In this document: positions 12,621 through 26,287 of the stretch, piece by piece
How positions within the stretch are numbered: position 1 is the first letter of the stretch
How the letters are laid out: the number at the start of each line of letters is the position of its first letter
NCBI GenBank assembly: GCA_951812925.1
Contig: OX638372.1
Coordinates: 3,224,001-3,288,000, forward strand
Direction of reading: 5' to 3'
Length of the DNA stretch: 64,000 nt
Source of the DNA: Calliopum simillimum
Taxonomy: Eukaryota > Arthropoda > Insecta > Diptera > Lauxaniidae
Position numbers and translations under genes: made by a program
The notes under the pieces: model-generated
Told to the model about the DNA's origin: nothing
What the model saw: only the letters and a program-made list of their open reading frames with translations
The model's database searches: none

Positions 12621-15600
12621 ATAAGTCCTCTTTGTCCCTACGGAGAAAACCCACAGCTGGGCGGTCATTTTGAAGTCAAATCCAAAGAGTCGAATGTCGG
12701 CCACAGGGCAAACTATACGTATAGTTCATGTATGTAAATGTGGCTCAATAATATTTGAAGCGTGTGATTTTAGTGCTCAAAAATTAAGTATGTTCTACTA
12801 TAGCTTATTTTACAACATAAGATACATACCTTAGTATTTTGTTGTACACGCATATCTTATTAAAAAAGTTAAATCTACACTGCAATTAACTCATCATCTC
12901 TTCAAATGATGAGTTTTCATTTCTGTCTCTTGCTGCAAGTTACAGCGTCTGATGTAATTAGGAAATGATGGAAAAATTCTAACGAGCATGGGGCAGTTTC
13001 CATTTGAATTACACTTTCTTACTTTTTACTTTATTCTTGAAATAACAAACCAAACACAACAGCTGTTTTTAATGATATCTTGACATGCGCAACAAGATGT
13101 TTCCCATTGAGATGTTTTAAGTTCAGCTGTGTAAGATGTTTGCGGAATGGTTTGAAAAATCCAAATACTACAATGAATATTAGCTATGGAAAAAATACAT
13201 TACTTTTAACTAGCGCTGACGCCATCTCTGGCCCAGTACAAAACTATGCTCAATAAGTGTCCCTTATACTTTTAATAAAAACAACTTAGTTTTTTGAAAA
13301 TATAATTATATGTATTTCCATGTTTATACTCCCACATCTCTGTTTTTCACTTCTTGAAAAATCACTTGCAACATTATATGTCACTGCAATTGTTGCTGAC
13401 AATTTTCTTTGCTTTTTCCATTCTATCGATTTTATTTTTTGTCCCACAAATAAAGTTCTTTTCAAGACATCACCTTATGTTTGCAATGCCTGTCTATACA
13501 AATCAAGTCAAAGTCTTTGGACGACGTCGTCGTCGTTATGGTCGATTAAGGTGCCTCCTCAATAAAATGTTGCTGCGACGAACCCTTTTGCGCGTTGGTT
13601 GTCTGATTACTTGAATGGTCGGTTGTTGTTGCTGCTGCTTGAAATGTTGGCTGAATGACGGACTGGCTTTGTGGGTTCTTGTGTTATGCTTATATTCTTA
13701 GGGTTCTGCCTTATCTCTTGCTGCACTGTCTTCAGATCCTTTGTAAGCAGCAGCAGCAATGTATTTATTGTAGGCTTTGTTAGGCGTGCGCGCAACAAGT
13801 TGCTGGTGATTATTATCACCGCAACAAGAAAAGAATGGCGCAGTTCAGTGTCAGGTTATAGCGTTTCGCTGTACGAAAAGTGCAAAGACCATTGGGGAAA
13901 GGTAGCGCGCAGTTGAAGCAGAGCGTAAGAAACAAAAAAAATTGAGTTTTCTGCGCAAGCGTAGCAAATATTTATTGCCAACATTCCGCTTGCATTATGT
14001 TATTCGTTTGATTTTTTCTCTTTTTTTTCGCTCTGCCTCATTTTACTTCTTTCTTGTTTTCTTTTTGTAATGTTGGTAAAAAGTTTTTTTCATTTCGTTG
14101 TTGTTTTAACCTTTTTCTTCTACTGCTTTGTATTTTGCTGTTTCTTCTTTTGCGTCGTCTGCTTCTTTTCTTCTTGAGCATCTATAAATTTTGCATTACA
14201 TTTTTTGCCTTTGGGCGATGGTCATGTTGTGTTTTATGCTGGGAATGATTTCGCTCGGATTTGCTGTTTCAGCCACTGTTACCTTTGCTGCCGCCGCTGA
14301 GCTGAAAGTAAATTGATGCTTAAAATGTTTAACGCATTGAAATCGCTTTAAATGCAGCATAGGGTGTATCTACATTGTATGTAGGTATGTATTGTATTTT
14401 TGAAAGAAACGTAAATATTATATGTATGTATATCAATCAAAATTGTTTGCAATTGCTGAAAGAAGTAAATACATACTTCAATCTCGTATTTATATTACGA
14501 TTCCTTTAATTTCATCATGAAAATTACAACTTTGCATAGGTATATATACTCCAAGAAAGTCTCGGACAGCAGCATTTAGTGGTTTATTAGTGGTTTATTA
14601 GTGGCTTATCCCTGAAACTACTTAACGCGCATAGAGGAGATTTGGTACGTATGAATATAAATTGCTTCGGAACAATTTACATTCTTTGTTTTAATTTAAT
14701 TGGAGATTTACCGCCCTCTGAAAATTAAATTGTTGCAACGCACATCGGGTAATGCTGGTTTTTCATAAATAACAAATTATAATTAATTATTTTTTTTTTT
14801 TGGCCAAATTAAATTAAATAATTTTTAATCAGCTGTTGACAATACATTCATTTTTTTTTTTTTTTTTTATTAAGTTCAATTTCAAAACCTGATACTTCGT
14901 GAGTACACCATATGCTTCAAGACATTTTTACGCTACTTCCCTTAACAACCTTGAAAAACGCTACTGTTCTGTGCTTCGTGTGGTGTTGCAAGAGACGTAA
15001 TACATCTTGTACGAGCAATGGACAGCAGTTGGTGGTGCCACTGTTGTGCTGCCGCAAGTGTTGTCAACTGTGCTGCAGTTATACAACAGCGCCCTCAAGC
15101 ATTTAAATCGAAGCAGCTTGTTTTGCCAGTGCAACAGTGTTGGCAATTTTCCAATGCTTGTGTCCTTAGAAAGAAAAAAATTCAGCACCTGAAACTGGTT
15201 CAACACCATAGCACTCACTCACTACCTGTTAAACATCTCTCTACCTGACGCCATGCACTGCTTTTGCATAAATTAATTACTTAGTCATCATTACAAAGTA
15301 CTGTATCTCAGTACTCTTCGTATGTATGGGTTTCATAATGTTGCAGCTCAATCTGAAACGTAAAATGTTTGTGCTGCTGTCTGTTGGATAATTGGGTTTT
15401 GTTACACTCACCACCGCGCACAGGTGTTGCATGCCACTCAATTTTTTTATGACGCCCACGTTTGATTTCATTTGTCGATTTTCATGATTTTGTTAACTTT
15501 TTTTTTGTTGTCATTAAATTAATTATTTCTTAATTACACAGATGCTTAGGCATTGCTGAATTATCTACGACTTGGTTCGTTATTAGAGAAGTTGTGCCAG

Positions 15601-17041
15601 ACTCTGTGTTCAATGCCTCAATTTGCGCTTTTTCATGTGAAATTGATGTTTCAGACGTTCACTGGTTCAGTTGTTACATAAAAATGCATTCATTGATCAT
15701 GTGAGGAGCCCGCTCAGTGAGATTTGTTGAGATTTTATTGAAATTCAACGGTAGCATTCAGCACTTGCTGGCAATCGTTTGCCCATTGTTTTGCTGCGCT
15801 CAGTCTGAGAAGATTATTTGGTACATTTAATTGTTCGTATCGTTGCTGCTGCGGCGTAATCTATGAAGTAATCATTTGGTAATTGAATTTTAATTACAGA
15901 CTTGTGAATTAGTTCAGTGGAATTTTAATATGAACTTTTATTTAGGCAATATGAGCTATGAATGGTTTCTTTGTGAGTTATTTCAAAGAATGCCAAATGC
16001 AAATCGTAACCTTAATTCGCTAAAGGATTATTTTTTACGTATGGCAGTAATGAAGTTTAAGTCAAAACATTTAAATTTCACATTTTTATAAAATACTTGT
16101 AAGCCAATTACCAATTATTTCAAATTTCCAAATAAGTATCTACTTTTATTTTAAGTTCATCCATTGATCGCGCCATATTTGTTGCTTGGCAGTACTTAAA
16201 TCACTGTATATCACCAAAACTGTACAGCACTTTTTAAACCCTTACATATCCAATAATTTCTTTATACCTCTTTTTGTATAAAATATAAAGAATAATACAA
16301 TTAAAATACTGCCAATTATATCATCTGCGTATATCATTTATATAAAATTGCTTAAATCGATAGTGATGAGCAAAATAAGTCTTGGTCTTGGTTATTTTTC
16401 GAGATGAAATTTGTGTTTGCACTACGAAAATATGATATATTTGTTCTAAAAAAGATCCCGGCGTACTTATTTTTGATTTTCCAAAATTTACGAACCATAA
16501 AGTTATTGCCAACAATACGTTGACACAAGCACAAATATTATTTATTACAATAACTCTTTTGATCTCAAATAGTGATGAGTAGAACATATACTCTGGGAAT
16601 AGCCTAACAAAATTTTTCGTCAAGCCCTTAAGTGTCATTTGCCAGTTAGATGAAAATATCATCCCTATACAAGTGAAAAGCACTAAGTCAGTTTTTTTCT
16701 AGTTTTGAGTTATTTGTTATTTCGGGACCAAAATTTTATAGTTTTTAGTTTGATAAGATGGAATTGGATTTGTATTTTAACAAATTAAATTGGATATCGG
16801 TTCCAATCTGATAATAAAGTATAGCTCGGATCCCAGATCTGATAGAAAATAATAATAGCTAGATTTGGATTCAGCAATCGCAAATCAATAAAAAAAAAGT
16901 TATTGCGATCGCCTTCAAAATGTCGTGTTATTGGATTCTGAAACGCCTAAAATTTCGAAACATGATCTCTTTATTGTAATATTAATTTGTAGTCATTTTT
17001 GAACAAAGAGTAAATTTTTATGTAAAAAATGGTAAAACATT
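12621..17041. other. Intronic sequence, no gene recognised
   Basis: About 4.4 kb. Between 13500 and 14300 and around 14990-15250 the sequence is pyrimidine-rich or GC-richer and looks single-copy. A small direct repeat of TTAGTGGTTTA occurs at about 14577-14604. AT-rich runs (T and AT tracts at 14790-14870) follow. No domain can be supported in any open frame. Confidence 0.4.
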
Positions 17042-17118
17042 TTGTTTTTTGAAGAGGGGCGCGAACTTGTGAAGATCTTGTAAAGGGAGGAGTGACTAAA
17101 AACGGTTGAGAACCACTG
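17042..17118 (+). mobile_element. hAT-like terminal fragment
   Basis: The segment ends in GGTTGAGAACCACTG at 17104-17118. The reverse complement, CAGTGGTTCTCAACC, is the classic terminal inverted repeat of Charlie/Buster-type hAT elements. The preceding GGGCGCGAACTTGTGAAGAT also resembles the subterminal part of such elements. No matching left end was found upstream, so this is probably a truncated remnant. Assignment rests on recall of the terminal motif. Confidence 0.5.
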
Positions 17119-19138
17119 TGTTAAACTAAAAGCTATCTAGATAAGCTTAATTGAAAGGCAAATCGAGGAAAGTCAAAACAATTCATTTAAGCCTCATGCT
17201 CCCTAGATATAGTAGGAGCAAGATATTAAACTCATCCAAATGTTATTTTAAAAACGCGCAAAAACTAAATACTTGAACTACTACATAGCAAAAAACATAA
17301 TTTTTCTTCATTTCACCACCATGGCTGTTTTCTGTTCTTCCTACTACAGGCATGTTTCACCTGTTCTTGTAATGCTGTTATCCGGTATATTCAAGATTGC
17401 CTTTAATTGATTTTTCTTTTGTTTTTTTTTTTTTTTTTTAAAAAAAAGAAATTAAAAAAGTACCTGCTTATAAAAAGGAAAAACTCAACATCAAAGCGTA
17501 ATAATAATAAAAATTTTACGATTTTAACCCATTTTATTTTTCCACTCGCAGCAACCATTTCTTTATTGACTTTGTAAGCATGTACCAAATTCAAGTTTTC
17601 GCTGCAGTCATTTTCTCTATAGCCAATAATTGGCAACTATATACATGCAATATGTTATATGGTATATCCAGTTCTATGCTGCACTCACTTTAAGACTCAT
17701 ATTTCTAATGAAACTATAGCATAAACTTGTATTTTCTATGAAGTATGCAGATTTGATCTCAAGGCTTCCAACAACGCTACTTTCACAGCACCGAGATCAA
17801 ATGATCTTATGTCCTGTCCACATTGATGTTACACCTCGGCCCATCGTTGGCTGCAAGTCAGATGTAGCAGAGCATTTGATTGGTGTTGTGATGATGACGA
17901 TGATGATGATCAATTGGTGCAGCTTGTGTTCTTATTAAAACACATCCGCTCTTGTGGGCTTAATTACTTTATCCATCCATCTATCTATCCATATATGTTG
18001 TTGGCAAGCGGTTAAATGGCTGCTGCTCTTAACTAATTAAGTTTTGCATTCCAGACTTGTTACAAATATTTAGTCTATTTTTTCCGCAATAAAGTCTGCA
18101 ATAAAAAACACATTTTAATATCCGTGCAATTCAATTAAATATTCGGACAGTGTGCATATGCGTACGTAGATTGAGTGCAAATTGCTTGAAAGTTGGTAAT
18201 ACCATCGACTATAAAATTATTAATTGATGTCTTTTTTTTACTTAACCACCGTAACTGCTTAACTTATATATACTTTTTTTTATCTCTTTCAGGTATGTAT
18301 TTCGCAGCAAGTTAATTACAAACATAGAGTAAGAATGTTGATACTAATTTAATTTCTTTCACTGGACATACGAATTGAGTTTAAGTTAAGTTTTATATTA
18401 CCTGGCGAATTTTCATTTTTTGCAACACTTAAAATTTTTAAACATTTTTCGCCACAACTCTTTTGAAATATGTACTTAGTGCCAAAAATAATCGCCAGCA
18501 TAAATTTTCTTAGACATGGGCTTACAAATTTCCGTGTTTAGTTCCGCTGGACATCTTCTCCTGCCATGTTGCGGCGTTGCTGTCAACACAAATCAAAATG
18601 TATAATCGCCAGCATTTATTGCAACAACGACCACCGCTCAAAATCGTTTTCCAGCCACCATAACAGACATAATTTCTCATTCGTACTTGACGTGTATGTT
18701 TACTGTCGCCAGGCAGCAGCGACCTCTACGAGTACTTAACGGTTCCACTATGATCGTGTGCAAAACTTTTTTTGTTTTTTTTTTTTTCTTAACATTTAGC
18801 ATTTTCTTTGTGCAATGAACTCGAGTTTAGAAATTTGTAAGCAGCAGCTGTCGAAGGGAACACTTTTAATGTAACACGCAGGCGCGCAATTTTGTTTTCT
18901 TGCACACATGCAGATCAGCACATACACATACATATAAACCAACAGTAAGCGTGTGTGTTATTGACAATCACTTTGTTTGTTTTGATTTTTTTTATAGGGA
19001 ATATTTGTGCCCTCTTATGCCGATGCAAAGCGAGGAGAAAAATGTTTCGTACGAAGCTGCACCTTGTTTTGAAAGCTCCTACTTGGAATAAATCAATTGG
19101 TGACAGTTGAGAATAAAAACATCGAAGTAATTTTTTGG
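17119..19138. other. Intronic sequence, no gene recognised
   Basis: AT-rich intron with T and A tracts (17421-17440, 18772-18790) and a GAT/ATG run near 17889-17912. Nothing with a recognisable domain or repeat structure. Confidence 0.4.
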
Positions 19139-20031
19139 CAATTTTCGGAGCAAGACAATTTTAAATACATATTTTTCGACTTTATAAACTTTTTTCCACT
19201 TTAACAACATTTTCTGACTTCAATATTTTTCGACTTCTTCATAATTTTTCGACTTTAGCAACATTTTCCGACTTTTCGAAATTTTTCGACTTTGTCAACA
19301 TTTTTCGATTTTATCATTATTAACCAATTTTATCAACATTCTCCAACTTTTCAACATTTTCAAGACTTTATTAAAATTTTCCTACCTTTCCAACATTTTC
19401 CGACTTAATCAACCTTCTCCGACTTCTTCAACAACTTTCGACTTTATCAAGATACATATTTCGACTTTTCAACATTTTTCGATTTAATCAACATTCTTCG
19501 ACTTTTTCATCAAATTTTTGACTCGATCGACATTTTTCATCGTTATCAAAATTTTTCGATATTTTTCATAAACATTTTTCCACTTTATCAACATTTTCTG
19601 ACTTCAATATTTTTCGACTGCTTCATAATTTTTCCGACTTTAGCAACATTTTCCGACTTTGTCAACATTTTTCAACTTTATCAACATTTACCAATTTAAT
19701 CAACATTCTTCAATTTTTCAGCATTTTCAAGACTTTATTAACATTTTCCGACCTTTTCAATATTTTCCAACTTAATCAGCAGCCTCCGACTTTTTGAACA
19801 ATTCTCGACTTTAGCAACATTTTTTGACTTTATCAACATTTTTCGACTTAATCAACGTCCACCGACTTTTCCAAAATTTTTTTGACTCAATTGACATTTT
19901 TCGTCTTTATCAAAATTTTTCGACTTAACAACATGTTCCGATTACTTCAAAATTTTTCCGACTTTAGCAACATTTTCTGACTTTTTCAACATTTTTAAAC
20001 CTTATCAACATTTTCCGACTTTTCGATATTC
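19139..20031 (+). repeat. Degenerate minisatellite with ~384-bp higher-order period
   Basis: About 45 degenerate units of roughly 19 bp, consensus CGACTTTATCAACATTTTT. Above the unit level there is a longer period: the run of variants starting CCACTTTAACAACATTTTCT at 19196 is repeated, variant for variant, starting CCACTTTATCAACATTTTCT at 19580. It continues through TCAAGACTTTATTAA and CCGACTTAATCA-type variants. A third, poorer start is visible near 19921. The pattern implies blocks of about 20 units were duplicated together after the units had diverged. No coding role is suggested. Confidence 0.85.
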
Positions 20032-22433
20032 AATTCAATTCCTACCAGGCGACTTGCTCCAAATCTTTGTTGAAAATTGCAACTTGGCACTTATCTTCTC
20101 ATGATCCTCTGTGCGACCTCTTTTATTGGTTTGCTGCATGCAGCACTGTAGCAACTTTGGCGACCGATCGATATTATGTCGTTTAATGATGATCGCGCAG
20201 CAACCAAACAATAACACTTCATTATATGCTCACACACACATACAACCACACACAAAACACACACACTTGTGCATATGCATTCAAGCATACATATTTTGTA
20301 TCTTTAATGATTTTTGCGCTGTTTCGCTTCTAATTCCCTTAATCAAGCGTATTCGTCCTCGTCGTCGCAGTTGTCGTTATCATCATCATCATCACCATCA
20401 TCGGCAGCAGCAACAGCAGCAGGGCAGCCAATACTCTGCTGTTATGGCAATTGTACGCGATGATTTTCCAGATAGTGGCAAAAGCAACACAGCAACATCA
20501 ACAAGGAACGTATAAACGCTTTTGGGACAATTTCAGGAAACGAGGAGTGCCAATTGAAGAAAAAACCCAAACAGTTGGTTGCATTGTCTTCATACTATGA
20601 ACCATGGCTTAGTCTAAAACTTAAGATTAATGTTGCTTTTATATGAAAACATTTCCACGCTTTTATTCGCAACATATTGATTGTTTGCATTAAAGCGCAG
20701 CAACGATTGCGCGGATAGCCGCTTTTTATGAAATTGTACTGCTGGCCATCATTAGTGACAAAGGCAGTATGTGGAGCATTCTACCAGAGAGTAGTAAATG
20801 GAGTAATTGACTGCTAAATTGGCATAATGCTAGTTATTCTCATATGCTGACCATAGGCAATATTTGATATTAAAATCTGGAATGGTTTCATTATGGATCT
20901 TTCAATAACGAGAAAGGTGTTTTAAGCAATTATTGCTTTTTTCAAAACAACTTGATTACTTAGTTATACATATATCTTTTATAATGCTTCCAATTTACAG
21001 AAATTCATAAGCACACTTTATATGGAAAACTCTTAACATAATTGCCAAAGTAAACTTACGTAAGCAGCTACTGCTACACATTAAAACATCACGCAATTAT
21101 AACAATTAAAGTTGCAAACGTAAAAGTAAATCTTACGCTGCGTTATCAGAAAGAAAAAAACGGCATCATTCTCGTAGTTTCCTGCCACATCAAGGAAGCC
21201 CCTATTTGTCAACGTGCATTGGCCAATACAGTTGACAATAGTGCCCAATTAAAGTGTAATTAAAGTAAAAAATGTCCAAAATAGTCCCCAAGGAGACAAC
21301 GCAAAACAACGCAAGCCCATGCAGAGACACTCATGGCGATATAGCCAATTTAGTGGCTGCAATGTGCAACAACCATTTAAGTACAAGAAAAATGCAGCAA
21401 TAAGCACTGACGTTGCCAAGATATTGATCTGTTCGGCAATGGACAGCGCGAGGAGCATTCAGCGTTGAGCAACATGTGTGAGCAGAAAATCATTGCAATG
21501 TATTGTGCACAGCAGGTAAAGACTCCAAGAAATACCACTTACTCAAAGAAAATCTAAATATTTAACTGAAATTTTTGAAAGAAAGTTTGGTCTTGAAGCC
21601 AAACCTTCTTAAGATATGATTCTATAGGATGGTGCAACGTTAAAGAAGTTTTTGAATTTTTTTGCTTATCAGCAGTTCATCAGCCACAATTTAAACTTGG
21701 GCCTTATGTTTGCATTCAACAAGACAGTTGCCTTTGTCCACAACACTAAAGTCAAAGTCGAACTCATGTTGAATTTCAATTAGCCAAAGTATGGCAAAAA
21801 AACCCACACAAGCATATGAATTCCTGCGGCACGCATGCGCTACAGTGGCTTTTACAATGAAAAATCAGTCACGGCGACGCATTATATGGCTCATAACAGA
21901 AGCAAAAGGAAAACAACAAAAGATTAACAAAGTAACTCCCACAAAAGTTGAATGTTTTCCTATTGCAAAAAGTGAGAATTTTTATGCTGAAGAAAAAAAA
22001 GCATTTTAAGACATCAAAAAAACTTTTAGCATGTGAGACTCTCTATAATAAACTTTGAGTTTGACATTATTCAAAGGCATGCGCTTCAAAAGCCGACAAA
22101 GACAAACCTTTGTTTTTTCATTTATGTACATTCGCACGTATGCACATAATACTCGTATGGCAATTAAAAGTTTTAAAAGAAGATTCATAGATCTTTGCAT
22201 CGATTCAAAAGTCAAAGTAGCACTGCAATGGCTAAAATATATAATACTTCGATGCTGTCATTTATATGGTTTTCTATCTGATTCATTTGAAACTAACAAC
22301 AAAACCAACCAAAATTTATATTCTCCAAAATTGTAATGACTTTATTTTTGAAATCTTGCTCCAATCGTAATTTTATATTAATTTTTCAAGATATGGTTAC
22401 CGTTTCATGACTTATGTATAACTACATATGTAT
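20032..22433. other. Intronic sequence, no gene recognised
   Basis: Contains CA-rich (20232-20265), ATC (20382-20402) and CAG/CAA (20403-20425) microsatellites that generate spurious His/Gln-rich frames. The rest is AT-rich and looks single-copy. Confidence 0.4.
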
Positions 22434-22588
22434 TGTAACGGGTATATTCCCGGGGAATTTTTATTCCCGATAATCTCCATTGTACTTATTACAAAACATA
22501 AATGTTCATACGTCATGTTGTTTTTTGTTTCATAAAAACATAGCTTGAAAAGTAGGTTTTACCTATGAAACGGCGCCCAACGTGGGGC
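22434..22588 (+). mobile_element. LTR-retrotransposon remnant: LTR end plus tRNA-Lys primer-binding site
   Basis: GGCGCCCAACGTGGGGC at 22572-22588 is complementary to the 3' end (acceptor stem plus CCA) of insect tRNA-Lys(CTT), a primer used by many Gypsy-type elements. Upstream, TGTAACGGG at 22434 has the TG start of an LTR, which would give a short LTR of about 138 bp. The end next to the primer site reads ATGAAAC, not the usual CA, so the LTR limits are uncertain. After the primer site the sequence soon runs into another repeat (22625 onward), so the internal region is lost or interrupted. Confidence 0.55.
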
Positions 22589-22619
22589 GTTATTCACGAT
22601 CGGTTCAATCCCTGTTTCT

Positions 22620-22985
22620 GTACCTAAATCTCAACCGATTTGCTTGTTTTTTTCTGCAGAAAAGGTTGGGAGGAGGAGCTGTACATAGGACTTTATTTTT
22701 TTAAAGCGGGCAGTGCCACGCCCCTAAATGGAAAAAACGCTCATGTTGCTAAACCACTGCATCGATTCTTACGAAATTTTGTAAGGGGATAGAGATAGCA
22801 CTAAGGAACGATAAATTGACCATTATGTTTTTTAGTGGGTGGAGCCACGCCCCTTATGGTATAATACGCTATCAGTGCTAAACTGCTGCACCGATTTTTA
22901 TGGAATTCGGTACTGAGATAGGCTTAATACTAAGGAAGCCTAATTAAAAGTTGATAATCTTTAGAAGGGGTGCCACGCCCGTAAA
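22620..22985 (+). repeat. GCCACGCCC-bearing dispersed repeat, copy 2, internally tandem
   Basis: The same family as 12405-12620, but with about two and a half tandem units of roughly 128 bp. The word GCCACGCCC recurs at 22715, 22844 and 22972. Each unit continues with a CTAAAC..CTGCA.CGAT theme, then TAGG or GATAG, then ACTAAGGAA. No coding sequence. Boundaries are approximate. Confidence 0.7.
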
Positions 22986-25900
22986 TAGGATACACTGTTT
23001 CACACTGAAACTATATTTATTTTGATATAAATTAAAGCAGCCGTAGGCTTAACGCTAAGTATAGAATTTTAAGTTATTGCTAGAAATTAAAATTCCATAG
23101 TCTGTTTACATAAATCCTTTTAAACACTGTCTACATTTTACATTGCGATGTTTTGTTTTATATTATAAGTATTTTGAACATTCAGTTGAATAAAAATAAT
23201 TAAAACGAATACAACTATTTGCTTCAATCCAAAGAAGTATTTTAACAATATATATATTCCCTTCAAGAAACAATAAATAAATTACAAAATAGTATCCTTA
23301 AACAAACAACAACATTAAGACGTGTTGAGCCAATCTTAGCGTTAACCTGTTACCATTATATTGGCGTTATATGTTTTTTTTTTACATATTAATATATAAT
23401 ACCCGTCACAGTATGTTTTTAATAGAAAATAAAAGTAATTCATCCGTCACTGTATAGTTTGCTAATGAAAAGCAATATCTTTTTTAGTAACATAAGAAAG
23501 CATTTCCGATTCTCATGTAAATTGATTTTCATTACAGTCGGCAAAATTTTGATCCATAATTTATTAAGTTGTGCGTTACTGCAACTGATCTACATCTAAA
23601 TGGGGTATACGAAACACAAAAGTTAACACCTCAGCCTAGCGGTTTATCGAACTTCACTCAGCGCGCATTAAATTTATGATGAATTTTTTATCTCTGAACT
23701 ACCGCTGCCTGTGCTGAGTAGAGATCAATATGCGGCTTTTTCTTCGTTTTCTTCTTCTATTTTTCTGCCGCAATAGCGAGTTGCACTGCATCTCGCTTAG
23801 TAAATGCGGTCAACATGCATTGAATATGCGCAAACGCGCGCGCACTATGGCAACTGCTTTGTATGGAATAAATTATGGATAAACTGCGACGACGACTCAA
23901 CAAATCATAATTTCATTTATTAGTTCTCACGTTGGTCGCTTACAAAGTCGACGACGCCACCAGCGCCAAGCCACAGTGATATTGAAGTAGCTACTGCATT
24001 ATGTTGCGCTATAAAACAACAACTACTGCACTCTACATTACAGTGCAGTGCCGTAAATCTAGTTGCGCATGCGTATAACAGACAAGTAGCTTTTTCAGAT
24101 AACTTAGGCCACTGCATTGTGCATAGCTCTCTGTTGCTGGCTGGCTGGCCTGACAACCCGATGTGAGCCGTTGATTGAATGGATGCTGTTCATCATTTTT
24201 CAGCTATCTGACTCCTAACCACACTTTGGAATTCTTCATTTTTGCCTTATATTTCTGTGTGTGGTTTTCTTTTTTGTATTTTCTTGAATTTTTTCTACGA
24301 TTTCAATTTTAGTTTTCATTTTTACGCATGCGCAGATGTTATCGGTGATTATATAGATTGGAAACTGCGGTTGTTTATGTTGTGCTGTTGTAATGTGATT
24401 TGGTGTAGTTCAGCAGATAATGAAAGGATCTAATTTCTAGCAAAACAAAATTGAAAAACAAAACCGCAAAAGATTCATGGCTTTGTGACTTGTGTAGACG
24501 CAATATTCAAAGATTCACACGACATAAGCTATGATTTTTTTATTTTTTAAAAATAATAATAAATCATAAAATTTTCCATGCATAATTTTTTTTTTTAGTT
24601 TGAGAAATTTTTGGTATAATTGAACATATTTTCTACGCTAATTGGAAATTGAAAAGGAAAAAATCATCAAAAATATTGTAATGGCCAAATCCGTCTACGT
24701 TTCTTAATGATATATGATTAGTAACACGTGATTTTGTTACAACATTTAGCCAAAAGCCTAAATGTTGTTTTTTTTTACATATACTCGTACATATTCATAA
24801 TTCGTGTGAGTTGAAAGTTAAAAATAAATTTATGCATTAATACTTAGATACACACATCTTAAATGAAATGAATATGTTGAAAGTAATATTTTTTTTATAA
24901 AAAAGAATTAAGGAAAAATAAAAAAAAAATAAAATATTTTATTGTTCAATGTTTTGTGTGAAACATAGAAACAGAGACAGACACTACGATAATGAAAAAA
25001 AGACCTTTAGTATCCTAAGCTAAGTAGTTTCACTTGATGCCAGTACCAATCTACAGTAGGGATTGTGTGGATATGGAGCAGAATTTTCGAACTGACTATA
25101 TTCAATTTTTTGCAAAGACCTGTTAAGAACTCAAATAATAAAAGTAAAAATTCAATTGCAAAGTTGTTGCTTTTACACTTTTAACTGTTGGAAATGGTAG
25201 AGTATAATCCTCTTCGTTCGTTTCAAAGGTCAGAAAGACCTATGTGGCTAAAAAACTTTCCTCGTTTAATTATAAAATTCACTTGTTCTTGTGAAAATAT
25301 TTTTTTTTTTTTTGAAATATGAAAAACAAATTCGGTTCATCTTTTTGCAATGGAATCTCTCAATGAAGATTTGCTTAATATGTTTCTCAAATCCTGAGTA
25401 TTTTATCTAGTTTACAGTTTTTAAAAATAGGCAACTACATATTTCATAAAAATACAAACACAAACAAATTTGTTCAAGTGGTTTTTAATATGACAAATTT
25501 TAATGAATCCGCACAAGTCCGTCTATTTGCCACAAAGATCGTATTCACTGTACATTTTTCTGGTAACCTGTAAAAAAATTAGTTACCACGAGGTGCCCCT
25601 CACAAAGTTATTTGGACTTTTGTAAAGTATATCATATTCGTAATAATTGATCCCAGAAACCAAACTTTTTGTAGAAAAATTGTTCATTAATTTTAGCTTT
25701 TACTTTCGTAAAAATTAATGCTTAAAACAATTTTTATTTGAAAATATGTAGTTGCAAATTTTCTAATAATTTTTATTGTTTTTATTTTTTAAATGCAATT
25801 AATTACATTTTACATGCCCCTCTAGAGAATGCGTCATTTTAACACTTGAAAGTTCACATTAAACACGACTTAAGTAGTTTAAGTCAATTATTAATACAAT

Positions 25901-26287
25901 TGCAATTCGTTTGCATACATACATACCACTCACACATTCCTCGAATTCGCCCCACATCTCTTTTTCAGCCATAACTCCATTATGTGGAGTGTCAGCGCAG
26001 GCGCGCAATTCTCAATTCAAGTCACGTTTTTTTGGGAAAATTAAGCAAACAAGTTACAAACTTTGTATTTAATATATATTACTTATTTTCGTCTTATGAA
26101 TATGTAAGAGCATGGCCTGTATGTCAGTATATTTGTGTTTCTGCATGAGTGTATGATAATGCCCAAAGTCTAAACGCTTTTTTCTCTGTTGTTGTTACCA
26201 TTACGCTTTAAAGACAAAGACAAAAAAAAAACATAACGTGGTAATAACATGTTTCAACAACTTTTTGTGCCTGTGTTTGTAAATAAC
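22986..26287. other. Intronic sequence, no gene recognised
   Basis: AT-rich intron. The interval 23650-24440 is GC-richer, with CGCGCGC and GCATGCGC words and no repeats, like 5040-6540. The remainder is A/T tract-rich. No domain in any open frame. Confidence 0.4.

Noticed and set aside
20111..20515. Open frame with His and Gln runs (134 codons)
   Set aside because: Produced by ATC and CAG microsatellites; the rest is not protein-like.
22572..22588. Possible tRNA-Lys gene
   Set aside because: Only the complement of the tRNA 3' end is present, with no D or anticodon arms; it is a primer-binding site. Same for 59900-59915.
24940..25720. Suspected repeat pair sharing AAATCCGTCTA / AAGTCCGTCTA words
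   Set aside because: Similarity does not extend beyond the short word.
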